A stretch of 64,000 nucleotides of DNA from Mucilaginibacter inviolabilis (GCF_011089895.1 NZ_JAANAT010000001.1:3038001-3102000); one strand, 5' to 3'; counted from the stretch's first letter, positions 43,867 through 53,576 are shown. Numbers and translations: made by a program. Notes: a model not told the origin generated them from the letters alone.

Positions 43867-43912
43867 GCATGGCATGTTAACAAAAACCATGCTTAACTTA
43901 CAAACTAAGTTA
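43867..43912 (-). terminator. Two small hairpins after the pseudouridine synthase gene
   Basis: TAACTTA/TAAGTTA (43894-43912) abuts the stop codon; GCATGG/CCATGC (43867-43892) follows. T-runs are weak, so termination is uncertain. Confidence 0.35.
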
Positions 43913-43913
43913 T

Positions 43914-44972
43914 CTACAACTCTTCGGAGCCCGTATTTGTTTGATTAGCAGCAGCGGTATATTTACGCCATTTTTGCAGCACGCTTTCAAAATCGGTTGG
44001 CAGAGGCGATTCAAAAGCGATCTGCTTTTTTAGCGTCGGGTGTAAAAAGCCAAGTGTTTGTGCGTGCAGAGCCTGCCTGGGCATCCGCTCAAAACAATTT
44101 TCAACAAACTGTTTGTATTTGCTGAACACGGTTCCCTTCAATATCTTATCTCCGCCATAAGTGGCATCGCTGAACAACGGGTGACCGATATGTTTCATAT
44201 GCGCCCTGATCTGGTGAGTGCGCCCGGTTTCCAACTGACACTCAATCAGCGTAACATAACCCATGCGTTCCAAAACTTTATAGTGTGTCACAGACCATTT
44301 CCCTTTTTCAGGATCATCATATATCGACATTACCCGGCGATCGTTCACACTACGACCGATATAGCCGGTTACGGTGCCGTCTTCGGGCAGATCGCCCCAG
44401 GCCAGAGCCACATATTTGCGGGTAATGGTATGATCAAAAAACTGTTTGGCCAGCCAGTTCATGGAGCGTTCGTTTTTGCTGATCAGCAGCAGTCCCGAAG
44501 TATCCTTGTCAATACGGTGAACCAAACCTGGTCGTCCATCATTACCCGGTAAGGTAGGCAATTGCTGAAAATGGTAAACCAACGCGTTAACCAGCGTACC
44601 GGTATAGTTATTATAGCCCGGGTGCACTACCATGCCCGCGGCTTTATCAACCACCAGCACATCATCGTCCTCATAAACAATATTGATGGGGATATTTTCG
44701 GGATAAACTTCGGTATCACGCGGCGGATGCGGCAACACTACCGATATCACATCCAGCGGTTTTACCCGGTAGCTCGACTTTACAGGCTTATCATTCACCA
44801 GCACATTTTCCAGCTCAATAGCGTTCTGGATGCGGTTACGCGAAGCATTCTCAACCCGGTGCATCAAAAATTTATCAATACGCAACAGGGATTGCCCTTT
44901 GTCAACCACAACGCGTAAATGCTCATATAAGTCCTGTTCTTCCTGCTCTATAAACTCGGTATCGTCTGCCAT
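43914..44972 (-). CDS. RluA-family pseudouridine synthase (RluD-like)
   Basis: 352 aa. An S4 RNA-binding domain spans ~28-75 (LLRIDKFLMHRVENASRNRI). The catalytic motif GLVHRIDKDTSGLLLISK places the nucleophile at Asp155, and GRTHQIRAHMKHIGHPLFSD is the conserved C-terminal motif. The layout matches RluD/RluC, which isomerise uridines of 23S rRNA. The exact target cannot be read. It is followed by the class IV aminotransferase gene, with 140 nt between. Confidence 0.92.
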   Translation of the reverse strand: MADDTEFIEQEEQDLYEHLRVVVDKGQSLLRIDKFLMHRVENASRNRIQNAIELENVLVNDKPVKSSYRVKPLDVISVVLPHPPRDTEVYPENIPINIVYEDDDVLVVDKAAGMVVHPGYNNYTGTLVNALVYHFQQLPTLPGNDGRPGLVHRIDKDTSGLLLISKNERSMNWLAKQFFDHTITRKYVALAWGDLPEDGTVTGYIGRSVNDRRVMSIYDDPEKGKWSVTHYKVLERMGYVTLIECQLETGRTHQIRAHMKHIGHPLFSDATYGGDKILKGTVFSKYKQFVENCFERMPRQALHAQTLGFLHPTLKKQIAFESPLPTDFESVLQKWRKYTAAANQTNTGSEEL

Positions 44973-45008
44973 TTGAGGGCAAAAGTAATCGTTTTTTATT
45001 TTAATAGT

Positions 45009-45305
45009 AGTATCAAGTAGCGAGTATCAAGTATCAAGACTTTTAGCGGCTTTGATATACCTTAACAGAAAATCCTGATATTTGATGATTAATTAGTATC
45101 AAGTAGTTAGTATCAAGTATCACGACTTTTAAGTATCGCATATTTAAGCGTCCACGCTTAAATACCAAACAGGTGAGCGTCGACGCTCACCTAAAAATAA
45201 AGTTCAAGTGTAGACCCTTGAACTGCTCAGACACTTGAAACGGCAAAGAAAATGTCTTGATACTTGATACTAACTACTTGATACTAAAAAAAGCTACTTG
45301 ATACT
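45009..45305. repeat. Heptamer repeat cluster (AGTATCA family), copy 3, with nested hairpins; fills gap 44973-45310
   Basis: Left arms at 45009-45036 and 45095-45122, right arm at 45258-45285 and an extra AGCTACT-TGATACT at 45292-45305. Nested inside are two perfect palindromes with 2-nt spacers, TATTTAAGCGT/ACGCTTAAATA (45141-45164) and AGGTGAGCGT/ACGCTCACCT (45171-45192), and a TTCAAGTGT/ACACTTGAA pair (45203-45239). The last heptamer ends 5 nt before the next start codon. Confidence 0.75.
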
Positions 45306-45310
45306 AAACA

Positions 45311-46198
45311 ATGAATATCGATCTTGAAATTTTTAGTCCGGTTCAGCCCATCAGCAACCCGCTGTTTGAGGAACATGGCGTAAAAGTTTTTCTGAAACGC
45401 GACGACCTGATACATCCCATGATATCGGGCAATAAATGGCGCAAACTAAAATACCTGCTTAAAACCACGCAAAGCCAGGGCAAAAATCACCTGGTAACCT
45501 TTGGCGGCGCTTATTCCAATCATTTATTGGCCACGGCAGCGGCAGCAGCGCGTTTTGGCTTTAAAGCCACCGGCATTGTACGCGGCGAACAAGTAAATAA
45601 CGATACCCTGTTTTTATGCAAACTGCACGGCATGCAATTAATATTTACCGACAGGGATAGCTATCGCGATAAACCTGCCCTATTTGCTCAGTACTTCAGC
45701 GACGATAACGACGCTTTTTTTATTGACGAAGGCGGCGCTTCACCAGAAGCCGCCCTGGGTTGTGCCGAGCTGGTTAATGAACTTACCGAAACTTATGATC
45801 ATATTTTTTGCGCTTGTGGTACGGGTACTACAGCAGCCGGCATTATCAATGGGTTAAACAATCATCAGTTTAAAACCCGGTTTCACGCGGTTCCTGTATT
45901 TAAAAATGGTGATTTTATTCGGGAGGAGATCAATCGCTTTCTGACCACTCCTACCGACTATGATCTCCATACAGATTACCATTTTGGTGGTTATGGTAAG
46001 GCCGACGACCAGCTGATTAATTTTATTAAAAAATTTGTATCGGCTACCGGCATCGTGATCGAGCCGGTGTATACCGGTAAAATGATGTACACCCTTTATG
46101 ATCTGATTGGCAAAGGGCATTTTAAACCCGGCAGCAAGATCCTGGCCATTCATAGCGGGGGAATCTGGGGTTTATTGGGCATGAAAGATAAATTTTGA
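45311..46198 (+). CDS. PLP-dependent D-cysteine desulfhydrase/ACC deaminase-like enzyme
   Basis: 295 aa of fold type II. The PLP lysine lies in MISGNKWRKLKYLL (Lys42), the cofactor phosphate site in CACGTGTTAAGII and the substrate loop in FGGAYSNHLLATAA. It is shorter than typical ACC deaminase (~338 aa) and the residue set is closer to the broad 'D-cysteine desulfhydrase' group, so ethylene-precursor cleavage should not be assumed. Its leader is a long repeat cluster. Confidence 0.85.
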   Translation: MNIDLEIFSPVQPISNPLFEEHGVKVFLKRDDLIHPMISGNKWRKLKYLLKTTQSQGKNHLVTFGGAYSNHLLATAAAAARFGFKATGIVRGEQVNNDTLFLCKLHGMQLIFTDRDSYRDKPALFAQYFSDDNDAFFIDEGGASPEAALGCAELVNELTETYDHIFCACGTGTTAAGIINGLNNHQFKTRFHAVPVFKNGDFIREEINRFLTTPTDYDLHTDYHFGGYGKADDQLINFIKKFVSATGIVIEPVYTGKMMYTLYDLIGKGHFKPGSKILAIHSGGIWGLLGMKDKF

Positions 46199-46210
46199 TC
46201 CTATAAAAAA

Positions 46211-46232
46211 TGCCTGGCTCCGAAACCAGGCA
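46211..46232 (-). terminator. Intrinsic terminator between convergent genes
   Basis: TGCCTGG/CCAGGCA stem with an 8-nt loop. On the minus strand it runs into TTTTTT, so it mainly ends the chitinase transcript. It may also stop plus-strand transcription. Confidence 0.75.
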
Positions 46233-46261
46233 TTCCATTGATAATTAATATATGGGATTGT

Positions 46262-47659
46262 TTAGTTGCCTACTGTAAAGGCTTCCCATCCCGAGGCTGT
46301 AGCACGGGTACAGGTCATGGCCTGGGTACCGTTTTCACTGCTGATAAATTTACCGTTGTTACCCCGCAAGGTTACTTTGCCATCACTGGTAGCTACCCAG
46401 TCGAATTTTTCCCAATCGCTTGCCGTAGTACGGTTACAGGTGATAGCCTGGGTTCCGTTTTCTGAGGATACATATTTGCCCATGCTGCGCAAGGAGATTT
46501 TGCCTCCGCCGGCATCAATTACGGTAAAATGTTCCCAATCGCCGGCAGTGGTACGGGTACAGGTCATGGCCTGGGCACCGTTTTCGCCGCTCACATAAGC
46601 ATTGTTAAACCCTTTTAATGATATCACCGAACCAATCGGCGGATTTGAGCCGGTTGGAGGTGTGGTACCACCCGAAAGCTGATCGTAAATAGCCGAAAGC
46701 AATGAATTTGCCCCGGTAGCATCCTGTGATAGTTCCCATATCATGATACCACCACCTTGACTAAGCGCCAATGATGTTTTACTTTTAATGGTTGGGATAC
46801 CATTATAGCCTATGCCATTCCAGGTATCTGAATTTGGGCTGCCACCGCCTGCCAGAATATCGGCATACGAAGTATAGGGCTCCCTGCCATAAAAAGGTAC
46901 GCCCAATATGGCTTTTGCTTTTGGCAGGCCACGGCCAATCCAATAGTTTAACGAGGTTTGAGCCAGTGAATATGGCGAGTGATTAGGTCCGTCGCCGTCA
47001 TAGGCCATCAGGTTCAGGAAATCGACATAACCAAAAACATTGGCATTGATGGATGAGCCATCGCTGGAAATTACAGCTGCTGTTAACAGCTTACCCTGGT
47101 TATGCAGAGCAGTACTTAACTGCTGCATCAGAGCCGAATAATTATTGGCCGAAGCTCCGTCGTTGGGATACTCCCAGTCAATATCTGCGCCATCCAGATT
47201 ATACTGGTTCACCATGTTCAGTACATTGTTAACAAAAGTGGTACGGGTACCTGAATTGGCGGCAAGAGATTCAAAACCACTGTCGTCGCCGTTATTCCAC
47301 CCGCCTATCGAGATTGATACTTTAACACCATTGGCATGGGCGGTGCTTACCAGGCTTTGCAGTTTGGAAACATTGTCAATGGCGCCCAATCCGCCTGAAC
47401 CATTAGGTATTACAAACGCGTAATTGATGTGGGTAAGCTTGGAGTACTGAACCTGATTAACAGCGCCCGCCCAGCTGGGCAAGTAACCTACAACCTTAAA
47501 GCCTGCGGGAATAGCCGAGGTACCTAATTGCCTGTTGGGTACATCCGGTGAAGGGGTTGGAGCAGTAGGTGAAAAATTGTTGTCTTTTCGACAAGAAGAA
47601 AGTGCCAGAAGCACCGCAGCCACACAAAGTAGCAGGAACGAGTTAAACTTTGTTTTCAT
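46262..47659 (-). CDS. GH18 chitinase lipoprotein with C-terminal fascin/trefoil-like domain (copy 1)
   Basis: 465 aa. Lipobox LALSSC with Cys23 anchors it, probably to the outer membrane. The GH18 barrel covers ~52-325 with the catalytic motif [11 protein letters not shown] (acid Glu163). A linker [10 protein letters not shown] joins three ~42-residue repeats, each with ENG(T/A)QA(M/I)TC.R.TA..WE.F, resembling a fascin-like beta-trefoil that could bind glycan. It degrades chitin or similar N-acetylglucosamine polymers. A paralogue lies 82 nt upstream on the same strand; both may share a transcript. Confidence 0.9.
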   Translation of the reverse strand: MKTKFNSFLLLCVAAVLLALSSCRKDNNFSPTAPTPSPDVPNRQLGTSAIPAGFKVVGYLPSWAGAVNQVQYSKLTHINYAFVIPNGSGGLGAIDNVSKLQSLVSTAHANGVKVSISIGGWNNGDDSGFESLAANSGTRTTFVNNVLNMVNQYNLDGADIDWEYPNDGASANNYSALMQQLSTALHNQGKLLTAAVISSDGSSINANVFGYVDFLNLMAYDGDGPNHSPYSLAQTSLNYWIGRGLPKAKAILGVPFYGREPYTSYADILAGGGSPNSDTWNGIGYNGIPTIKSKTSLALSQGGGIMIWELSQDATGANSLLSAIYDQLSGGTTPPTGSNPPIGSVISLKGFNNAYVSGENGAQAMTCTRTTAGDWEHFTVIDAGGGKISLRSMGKYVSSENGTQAITCNRTTASDWEKFDWVATSDGKVTLRGNNGKFISSENGTQAMTCTRATASGWEAFTVGN

Positions 47660-47741
47660 AAATGAATAGATTAGTGGTTAGTTAGATATAGTTAATTCAT
47701 ACCGGCGGTGAGTCGCCGGTATGAATCAGGAGTAGTTTGAT

Positions 47742-49160
47742 TTAATTACCTACGGTAAAAGCTTCCCAGCCAGAGGCAGTAGCACGGTTACAGGTCATGG
47801 CCTGGGTACCGTTTTCGCTGCTGATGAATAAACCATTATTGCCGCGCAGGGTTACTTTACCATCGGAAGTTGCTATCCAGTCGAATTTTTCCCAATCGCT
47901 GGCTGTGGTACGGTTACAGGTAATGGCCTGAGTACCGTTCTCTGACGATACATATTTGCCCATACTGCGTAAGGATATTTTGCCTCCGCCGGCATCAATC
48001 ACGGTGAAATGCTCCCAGTCGCCGGCTGTGGTGCGGGTACATGTCATGGCTTGTGTACCATTTTCGCCGCTTACAAACGCGTTATTAAAGCCTTTGAGCG
48101 ATATTACGCTGCCAATGGGTGGGTTGCTCCCTGTTGGAGGAGTAGTACCCCCGTGTGCTACAATGACATTATGAATGGTTGAAAGCAAGGAGTTTGCTCC
48201 TGTAGCATCGCCGGCCAGTTCCCATATCATCATACCACCCACACCCTGGGTAAAACACAGATTGGTTTTGTTGGTAATGGTTGGGATACCATTATAGCCG
48301 TAATTTTGAAAGGTATCTGAATTGGGGCTGCCGCCAAGAGCCAATACATCATTATAGTTTTTGGTGATATAATCGCCCCTGTTGTCGCGTGCGTAGAAAG
48401 GCACACCTAAAACAGTTTTTTCCAATGCCAGACCGCGACCGCTCCAGTAGTTCAAACAGTCAACTGCCGATTGATAGGTAGAATGCTGAAAGTTATTATC
48501 ATCATAATCCATAATATTTAGCCAGTCGACAGAAGTCATCGTGGTGCTCGTTACATAAGTAGCCCCGGTTGAAATAACAGCCGCCGATGTCAATTTACCA
48601 ATACCGTGCATCGCATTAGCTAATTGCTGCATCATCAAAGCAAAATTGTTGGCTTCGGTACCAGCCGAAGGGAATTCCCAGTCGATATCCACACCATCCA
48701 GATTATTCTGATTTACATAGTTAACCATCGTATTCACAAATGCGGTGCGTAAGCTTGCGCTTGCTACTATGGTATGAAAAGCATCACCGCCGCCACCGCC
48801 ACCAACAGCAATAAGCGCCTTTATACCGTTATTGTGTGCCAGCGTGGTCATACTGGCCAATTTGCCGGGATTATCAATGGAGGTTAAGCCACCGCTGGTT
48901 GTGGGAGAAATAAAAGCATAAATAATATGCGTTAATTTAGTGTACTGAACGGCATTTACATCGCCTTCCCAACTGGGCAGATAGGCTACTACTTTAAATG
49001 TGGCAGCAGTTACCGCGTTGGTGCTCTGTTTACCTTTTGACGCGGCGTCATTGTTGTTGACAGGCGCAAAATCGGCGCGGTTATCTTTTTTACACGATGA
49101 TAAGGCAAATAATACCGAAAATACTCCGAGAAGCAGAAAAGAGTTAAAATTTAATTTCAT
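47742..49160 (-). CDS. GH18 chitinase lipoprotein with C-terminal fascin/trefoil-like domain (copy 2)
   Basis: 472 aa. Lipobox FALSSC with Cys23; catalytic motif [11 protein letters not shown] (acid Glu162). Its C-terminal ~135 residues differ from copy 1 at only about five positions, while the catalytic domains have diverged widely. The DNA of the shared domain carries many synonymous differences, so the likeness reflects selection rather than a very recent copy. The glycine run near residues 119-125 replaces GGWNNGDD of copy 1 and lines the cleft, hinting at a different substrate preference. Confidence 0.9.
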   Translation of the reverse strand: MKLNFNSFLLLGVFSVLFALSSCKKDNRADFAPVNNNDAASKGKQSTNAVTAATFKVVAYLPSWEGDVNAVQYTKLTHIIYAFISPTTSGGLTSIDNPGKLASMTTLAHNNGIKALIAVGGGGGGDAFHTIVASASLRTAFVNTMVNYVNQNNLDGVDIDWEFPSAGTEANNFALMMQQLANAMHGIGKLTSAAVISTGATYVTSTTMTSVDWLNIMDYDDNNFQHSTYQSAVDCLNYWSGRGLALEKTVLGVPFYARDNRGDYITKNYNDVLALGGSPNSDTFQNYGYNGIPTITNKTNLCFTQGVGGMMIWELAGDATGANSLLSTIHNVIVAHGGTTPPTGSNPPIGSVISLKGFNNAFVSGENGTQAMTCTRTTAGDWEHFTVIDAGGGKISLRSMGKYVSSENGTQAITCNRTTASDWEKFDWIATSDGKVTLRGNNGLFISSENGTQAMTCNRATASGWEAFTVGN

Positions 49161-49654
49161 AAGTTAAGAGTTAAGTGGTTAATAATGTATTTATGATTGG
49201 TTAGTACGCTATTTCAATAAAAAGGCACCCTTTTAGCAGGTATTTTGCGTGCTTATGATATCAATTATTGATATCAATAGTTATAGTAATAAGCAATTCA
49301 GGGTATGTTTTATAGAAGTAAATCTAATGTAATATTTTATTATAAATAGCTTAAAAACAGCACAATACGCTTCAATAACAAGTATTGTAGTGCTTTTGTA
49401 GGGTATCATTACGATAAGTATATTATAAATATTAATGAAAAATATTTTTCCTGATACGCCTGGCTCACAGTTTACTTATTAGTTAAGGAGCAGTAAATCA
49501 AAATGACTTAAGAAAGGAATACCCCATCAAAAGGTAGCTGCCCGGCTTATCAGGCTAAAACCATGTCTCAGAGTGGGCTCACCCGGTCTACGCTTCGCTG
49601 GACCACCCTCTCTTCGGCTTCGCCGGAAAGAGGGGATTTGAAAGGTTTATCTCC
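49161..49654. other. AT-rich gap upstream of the chitinase pair
   Basis: No gene seen. Besides the paired sites, a hairpin-prone segment at about 49600-49634 has TTCGGC/GCCGGA and CCCTCT/AGAGGG arms. Confidence 0.4.
49256..49279. promoter_or_regulatory. Paired TGATATCAAT sites upstream of the chitinases
   Basis: TGATATCAAT at 49256-49265 and, 13 nt on, a 14-bp palindrome TATTGATATCAATA (49266-49279). Helical phasing about one turn apart, ~100 nt before the first chitinase start. Confidence 0.4.
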
Positions 49655-49745
49655 ACGCGTCATTGCGAGGTACGAAGCAATCTCCTCAGAACAATCATAT
49701 ACGATCTGCAAATCGGGGATTGCTTCGTACCTCGCCATGACGCGT
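49655..49745. repeat. Hairpin repeat, family B, 28-bp arms
   Basis: Left arm 49655-49682 opens ACGCGTCATTGCGAGGTACG; right arm 49718-49745 is its complement with one mismatch. Same family as 34233-34316. Confidence 0.75.
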
Positions 49746-49798
49746 TTGCAACAATTCGTAATGATGTCCGGGTAATCAGACATGCCATCAACAAAAAA

Positions 49799-49824
49799 AG
49801 CCGTTCTCTTTTCAGAGAACGGCT
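49799..49824 (-). terminator. Intrinsic terminator of the fadL-SGNH operon
   Basis: AGCCGTTCTC/GAGAACGGCT stem with a 6-nt loop, followed on the minus strand by seven T residues. It lies 34 nt after the SGNH stop. Confidence 0.9.
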
Positions 49825-49857
49825 GGGGTAAGATCAGTAATAGTTATTTGAATATTT

Positions 49858-51183
49858 TTATGGGAATTTAACTCCTCTGTAGCTGGAAACATTAGCCAGC
49901 GGTATAGAAGCGTTATATTGTTTATTGATAGCTTTAATAAACTCATTTGCCACAACGGCATATCCACGGGGTGTTAAATGTATTCCATCTAATGAAAATA
50001 TACCACCGCTGATATAAGCTGAGCTCAGGTTTACTCCATTAACAACTAATCCGTTAGCTTTTACATTATTTAAGAAAGCATAAGCATCAAATACAGCCAA
50101 ACCCTTTGATGAAGCCACTGATTTAATGGTTGCATTGTAGGAGTTTACATAATCCTGTGTCATCGCTACTTCTCCCTGGTCAAGTACGTATTTATCATCA
50201 ATCGGAGTATATGGGGTTAAACCGTATGGAAGAGGTCCGGCGGGTGTATTCACCGGTTGCCCGATCATACTGGTTGGAAAAGTAAGAACGATCAAGTCGG
50301 CTGCTGTAGCTACTCTTGGCGAATGGGTACCATCTGCATTAAGCGCATTAATAACCAAAGCCTTCGCTGCCGGATTGACTTTTTGTACACCGGCTAAAAT
50401 AGCGCCAACGGTTACCGTATTAAAATAAGGCACGGCAGTAACATCAGGAATGGTAGCAACAGCGCCTTTTTGCCCGTTTTGGGTTAATTTAGCAATGGAT
50501 ACATTATACAACTGCGAAAACACGGCTTTATCGGTTAACACATCACCGGCGCCACCACTTGTGGCATATAGTAAGGCATCGTTATTACCCAGCCAGTCTG
50601 TGAAAAAAGTGTAAGGCTTAGCCGTTACAAAATCAAGATAAGTAGTGGTGTTGGTTGGCGAATTACCAGGCAGCAAGCGCTCAAAATAACCATTCAGGTT
50701 ACCATAAGGCGCATATGTAATTTGCTGTAACTTAATGCCCGGTACACCATAGTTGTTAATATCACCAGTATATTTAGTGTAAAGGATCACGTTACCAAAA
50801 CCAGGTATCGTAATTTGGCCTCGTATCGCCAGATTTGAGGTCACCTGCTCTGTTTTTGGTGTACCATCTGCATTAAAACCGGCTAACCTTAAATAACCCG
50901 ATCCATTGGCCTGATCGGCACTGAACAATGGTTGGGTAAACGCACCGCCACCCACTTTTTGCATTTGTGCTGCGATAATACTTGGATAGGAGTTTTGCTG
51001 GCCTTCCAGGTACAAACCGCCATCGGCATAGCCTGCGGTAAGGGAGTTACCCACCGAAATGTATCTTGAAAAATCGGCCGTTCCGCGCGTAGGCGTGGGG
51101 GTATTGATATTGGTTTTACAGGCGCCAAAGCCCAGTAAACCAGTAACTAAAAATATATGTAAATATGATCTGTAAGTTTTCAT
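49858..51183 (-). CDS. SGNH/GDSL-type hydrolase lipoprotein
   Basis: 441 aa with lipobox GFGAC (Cys22). Block I is RYISVGNSLTAGYADGG (nucleophile Ser47 in GNS rather than GDS). The oxyanion asparagine is probably in TDWLGNNDALLY, and block V is LDGIHLTPRGYAVVANEF with the Asp-His pair. Such enzymes are esterases or lipases. It follows a FadL-type porin by 18 nt in the same operon, so surface release of fatty acids from esters and their import is a reasonable model. Confidence 0.87.
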   Translation of the reverse strand: MKTYRSYLHIFLVTGLLGFGACKTNINTPTPTRGTADFSRYISVGNSLTAGYADGGLYLEGQQNSYPSIIAAQMQKVGGGAFTQPLFSADQANGSGYLRLAGFNADGTPKTEQVTSNLAIRGQITIPGFGNVILYTKYTGDINNYGVPGIKLQQITYAPYGNLNGYFERLLPGNSPTNTTTYLDFVTAKPYTFFTDWLGNNDALLYATSGGAGDVLTDKAVFSQLYNVSIAKLTQNGQKGAVATIPDVTAVPYFNTVTVGAILAGVQKVNPAAKALVINALNADGTHSPRVATAADLIVLTFPTSMIGQPVNTPAGPLPYGLTPYTPIDDKYVLDQGEVAMTQDYVNSYNATIKSVASSKGLAVFDAYAFLNNVKANGLVVNGVNLSSAYISGGIFSLDGIHLTPRGYAVVANEFIKAINKQYNASIPLANVSSYRGVKFP

Positions 51184-51201
51184 TTGATTAGAATTTAAAT
51201 A

Positions 51202-52425
51202 TTACCAGTGATAAGCAAGCGATAAACCGGGGATGTAAACATTGGTTTTAAACGTTCCCGATAACTGCGACTCGATATTTGTTTGCGTGCGCGCATCAAG
51301 ATGTTCGTACTCAAATGAAGCATCCAGATCAAGATTTTTGGTTAATTTATAACCCAGACCAGCTGTTAAATAATAGCGATTGGCATCAGGCGCCTCCGGG
51401 GTAACATAGCCGTCCCTAACAGCGGTAGTTACGTAACCACCGCCACCGCGTACAAATATTTTATCAGTGGCTTTATATTCGGCACCTGCCCGGTAGCTCC
51501 ATCCGTTTTTATAATTGCGGGGCGAGTAGGTATCCTGTAATGTTGGTGTGTTTTTGGCATAATCAAAACCAAGCGTTTTGTACACATCCCACTTGGTAAA
51601 GTTCACATCTACAGCCAATGTCCATTTGTTTGATGGCTTGTATCCTAACCCAATAGAAGATGTGGAAGGTAAGGGAAGCGTAGTGGTAAATGTATTAGGT
51701 TGTGGGAAGCTGCTTTGTAATGAAGACGGTACATTGAAAATAGCATCGCCATTTTTCACAGTAGTATTTACCTGCGAACGGTAATCAAGCCCAATGGTTA
51801 AACCTATATTTGTTTTTAAGAAGGCACCTGCGTTCCAGCCAAATCCATGGCCATTGCCCTTCAATTGGGCCTGCCCGTCCTGACCTGATGAATTAGACAC
51901 CGGAATGGCCCTGGTCAGATCAACTGTACCATGATTATAAACAAACCCTGCACCCAAACTCAGGAAATCTGTTACTCTATAGCTCACCGTTGGCTGAAAA
52001 TAAATAGCTTTCAGATTCAGGCTTTCGAGCGAATACTTTCCTGCCCAATCTTGCCCCCAGTCGGTTAAACCACCGTATGGAGTATAAACACCTAAACCAA
52101 TCTTCCATCGGGCATCTTTTGGCCCCCAAACACCATAAGCTGTAAATGGTGTGGCTATTTTGTTTTTGGTACGAAACTGATCTGTGGTACCGCTGGGGTT
52201 AAAGTCCGACTTAAACAACAGCGGACTCATGCCGGCCTGTACATAATTTTGTGGCAGCATAGCAACAGCGCCCGGGTTAAATAATACGGAGGCACCATCC
52301 TGCAGCAAGCCGGTCCCGGTATGGCCCATACCGATTTGTTTCTGTCCGTGAAGATTAACCTGGAAACCCTGGCCAAATGCAATAGCAGGCATTATTGCAA
52401 ATAGCAATAGTATAAGTTTTCTCAT
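51202..52425 (-). CDS. FadL/OmpP1/TodX-family outer-membrane transporter
   Basis: 407 aa with signal peptide MRKLILLLFAIMPAIAFGQG. The N-terminal hatch motif is FQVNLHGQKQIGMGHTGTG and the barrel ends YIPGLSLAYHW, an aromatic C-terminus suited to BAM insertion. FadL proteins let long-chain fatty acids or aromatic hydrocarbons cross the outer membrane. It leads the operon with the SGNH hydrolase and is divergent from an AraC regulator. Its upstream region has the 44-bp element shared with the acyl-CoA dehydrogenase. Confidence 0.9.
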   Translation of the reverse strand: MRKLILLLFAIMPAIAFGQGFQVNLHGQKQIGMGHTGTGLLQDGASVLFNPGAVAMLPQNYVQAGMSPLLFKSDFNPSGTTDQFRTKNKIATPFTAYGVWGPKDARWKIGLGVYTPYGGLTDWGQDWAGKYSLESLNLKAIYFQPTVSYRVTDFLSLGAGFVYNHGTVDLTRAIPVSNSSGQDGQAQLKGNGHGFGWNAGAFLKTNIGLTIGLDYRSQVNTTVKNGDAIFNVPSSLQSSFPQPNTFTTTLPLPSTSSIGLGYKPSNKWTLAVDVNFTKWDVYKTLGFDYAKNTPTLQDTYSPRNYKNGWSYRAGAEYKATDKIFVRGGGGYVTTAVRDGYVTPEAPDANRYYLTAGLGYKLTKNLDLDASFEYEHLDARTQTNIESQLSGTFKTNVYIPGLSLAYHW

Positions 52426-52488
52426 GAGTAAAATATAATTGGTTTATAATATGCCGCTTGCTTTGAGAGAACAAGGCGGTATTTATTT

Positions 52489-52496
52489 AAAAAATA
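52489..52496 (-). promoter_or_regulatory. Candidate -7 box of fadL
   Basis: Minus-strand TATTTTTT (7/8), within TAATTTTATTTTTT, which aligns with TAATTTTACTTTTG before the acyl-CoA dehydrogenase. It starts 20 nt after the shared element. Confidence 0.5.
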
Positions 52497-52516
52497 AAAT
52501 TAAGCTGCTTTGAAAG

Positions 52517-52560
52517 GAAAAAAAGGGCTATAATGCGGAGGTATTGGTCAAAAAGTCGGA
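52517..52560 (-). promoter_or_regulatory. Candidate fatty-acid regulon operator, copy 1 (fadL)
   Basis: A 44-bp stretch: plus-strand GAAAAAAAGGGC (52517-52528), three variable bases, then a 29-bp block (52532-52560) beginning AATGCGGAGG and ending AAAAGTCGGA. It matches 55106-55149 at 41 of 44 positions and faces fadL in the same sense as the other copy faces its gene. AraC proteins bind sites of this size, and araC is next to it. Confidence 0.75.
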
Positions 52561-52654
52561 GAAAGCTTAATTCATAGTATAATTAATACCAATACTATTA
52601 AATATTATTACCGTTTAATTAACAGTTTTCATCAATTATTAGACAATAAAATCA

Positions 52655-52662
52655 TATCTTTC
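52655..52662 (+). promoter_or_regulatory. Candidate -7 box of the araC gene
   Basis: TATCTTTC (7/8), 5 nt before the start codon, implying a very short leader. Confidence 0.45.
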
Positions 52663-52667
52663 CATAC

Positions 52668-53576
52668 ATGAATAAGAATGCCAGATACGTGAGCAAGAAG
52701 ATCGCTCAGCTTAGCCTTTCCAAATTTGCCGACCTTTATGCAGACAAACGCGTAAGCCCTGAATTTTTTATTGCCGACGAAAAACAACTACTCAGTTTAA
52801 GCGAATATCCATACCGCTCCGACGGTTATATCATAGGCATTTGTACCCGCGGACATGCGCTGGTAGAAGCCAATTTGCAGGTTTATGAAGCCAAACCTGA
52901 TGCTATGCTGTTGGCTACCCCTTTTCATATTTTAAGGATCTATAACAGCAGCGAAGATTTTTTATGTCGCTTCATCGTTTTCTCCAAAGCTTTTTTAACC
53001 GAAAACAATGTGAACAGTCACTTCCTGGAGTCGTTCAGTTATTTTAAAAGTGCCTCGCTCCCCGTGATCTACCCCGATCATGAGGATGCTAAAATGTTGC
53101 TTGATATTTACCTGCTGATGCAGCAAAAGCTGGAACGGGAACATCATCCCTACCGCATGGAAATATCCCGCAGTATGCTTACCACAATGCTGTACGAGGT
53201 TGAATCTATTTACGAAAAGCAGCATGTGATGATCAAAGGCAAGCAAACCCGTAAGCAGGAATTAAACGTGCTGTTTCAGGAACTGGTTTTTCATCATTAC
53301 AAAGAGCATCGCAACGTGCAATATTATGCCGACTCATTGTATGTATCGCCCAAACACCTTACCGAAACCATTAAGGAAGTAACCGGTCGTACTGCCGGCG
53401 AATGGATAGACGATGCCGTGGTACTCGAGGCCAAAGTGTTGCTCCGTAACCATGATATCAGCATAGCCCGCGTGGCCGAAAACATTCATTTTCCTGATCA
53501 ATCATCCTTTGGTAAATACTTTAAAAAACATACCGGCATGTCGCCTTCTGATTACAGAGTGGTTACCGGGCATTAA
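52668..53576 (+). CDS. AraC-family transcriptional regulator
   Basis: 302 aa. The N-terminal half is a cupin-like sensing region with GYIIGICTRGHALVEANL. The C-terminal DNA-binding domain has both helix-turn-helix units: VQYYADSLYVSPKHLTETIK and IARVAENIHFPDQSSFGKYF, ending HTGMSPSDYR. It is divergent from fadL. The 44-bp element in the gap recurs before the acyl-CoA dehydrogenase, so it is the prime candidate activator of fatty-acid uptake and oxidation; the ligand may be a fatty acid or acyl-CoA. Confidence 0.9.
   Translation: MNKNARYVSKKIAQLSLSKFADLYADKRVSPEFFIADEKQLLSLSEYPYRSDGYIIGICTRGHALVEANLQVYEAKPDAMLLATPFHILRIYNSSEDFLCRFIVFSKAFLTENNVNSHFLESFSYFKSASLPVIYPDHEDAKMLLDIYLLMQQKLEREHHPYRMEISRSMLTTMLYEVESIYEKQHVMIKGKQTRKQELNVLFQELVFHHYKEHRNVQYYADSLYVSPKHLTETIKEVTGRTAGEWIDDAVVLEAKVLLRNHDISIARVAENIHFPDQSSFGKYFKKHTGMSPSDYRVVTGH

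Noticed and set aside
45311..46198. Firm ACC deaminase assignment
   Set aside because: The protein is shorter than characterised ACC deaminases and the family also holds D-cysteine desulfhydrases, so only the broader call is supported.
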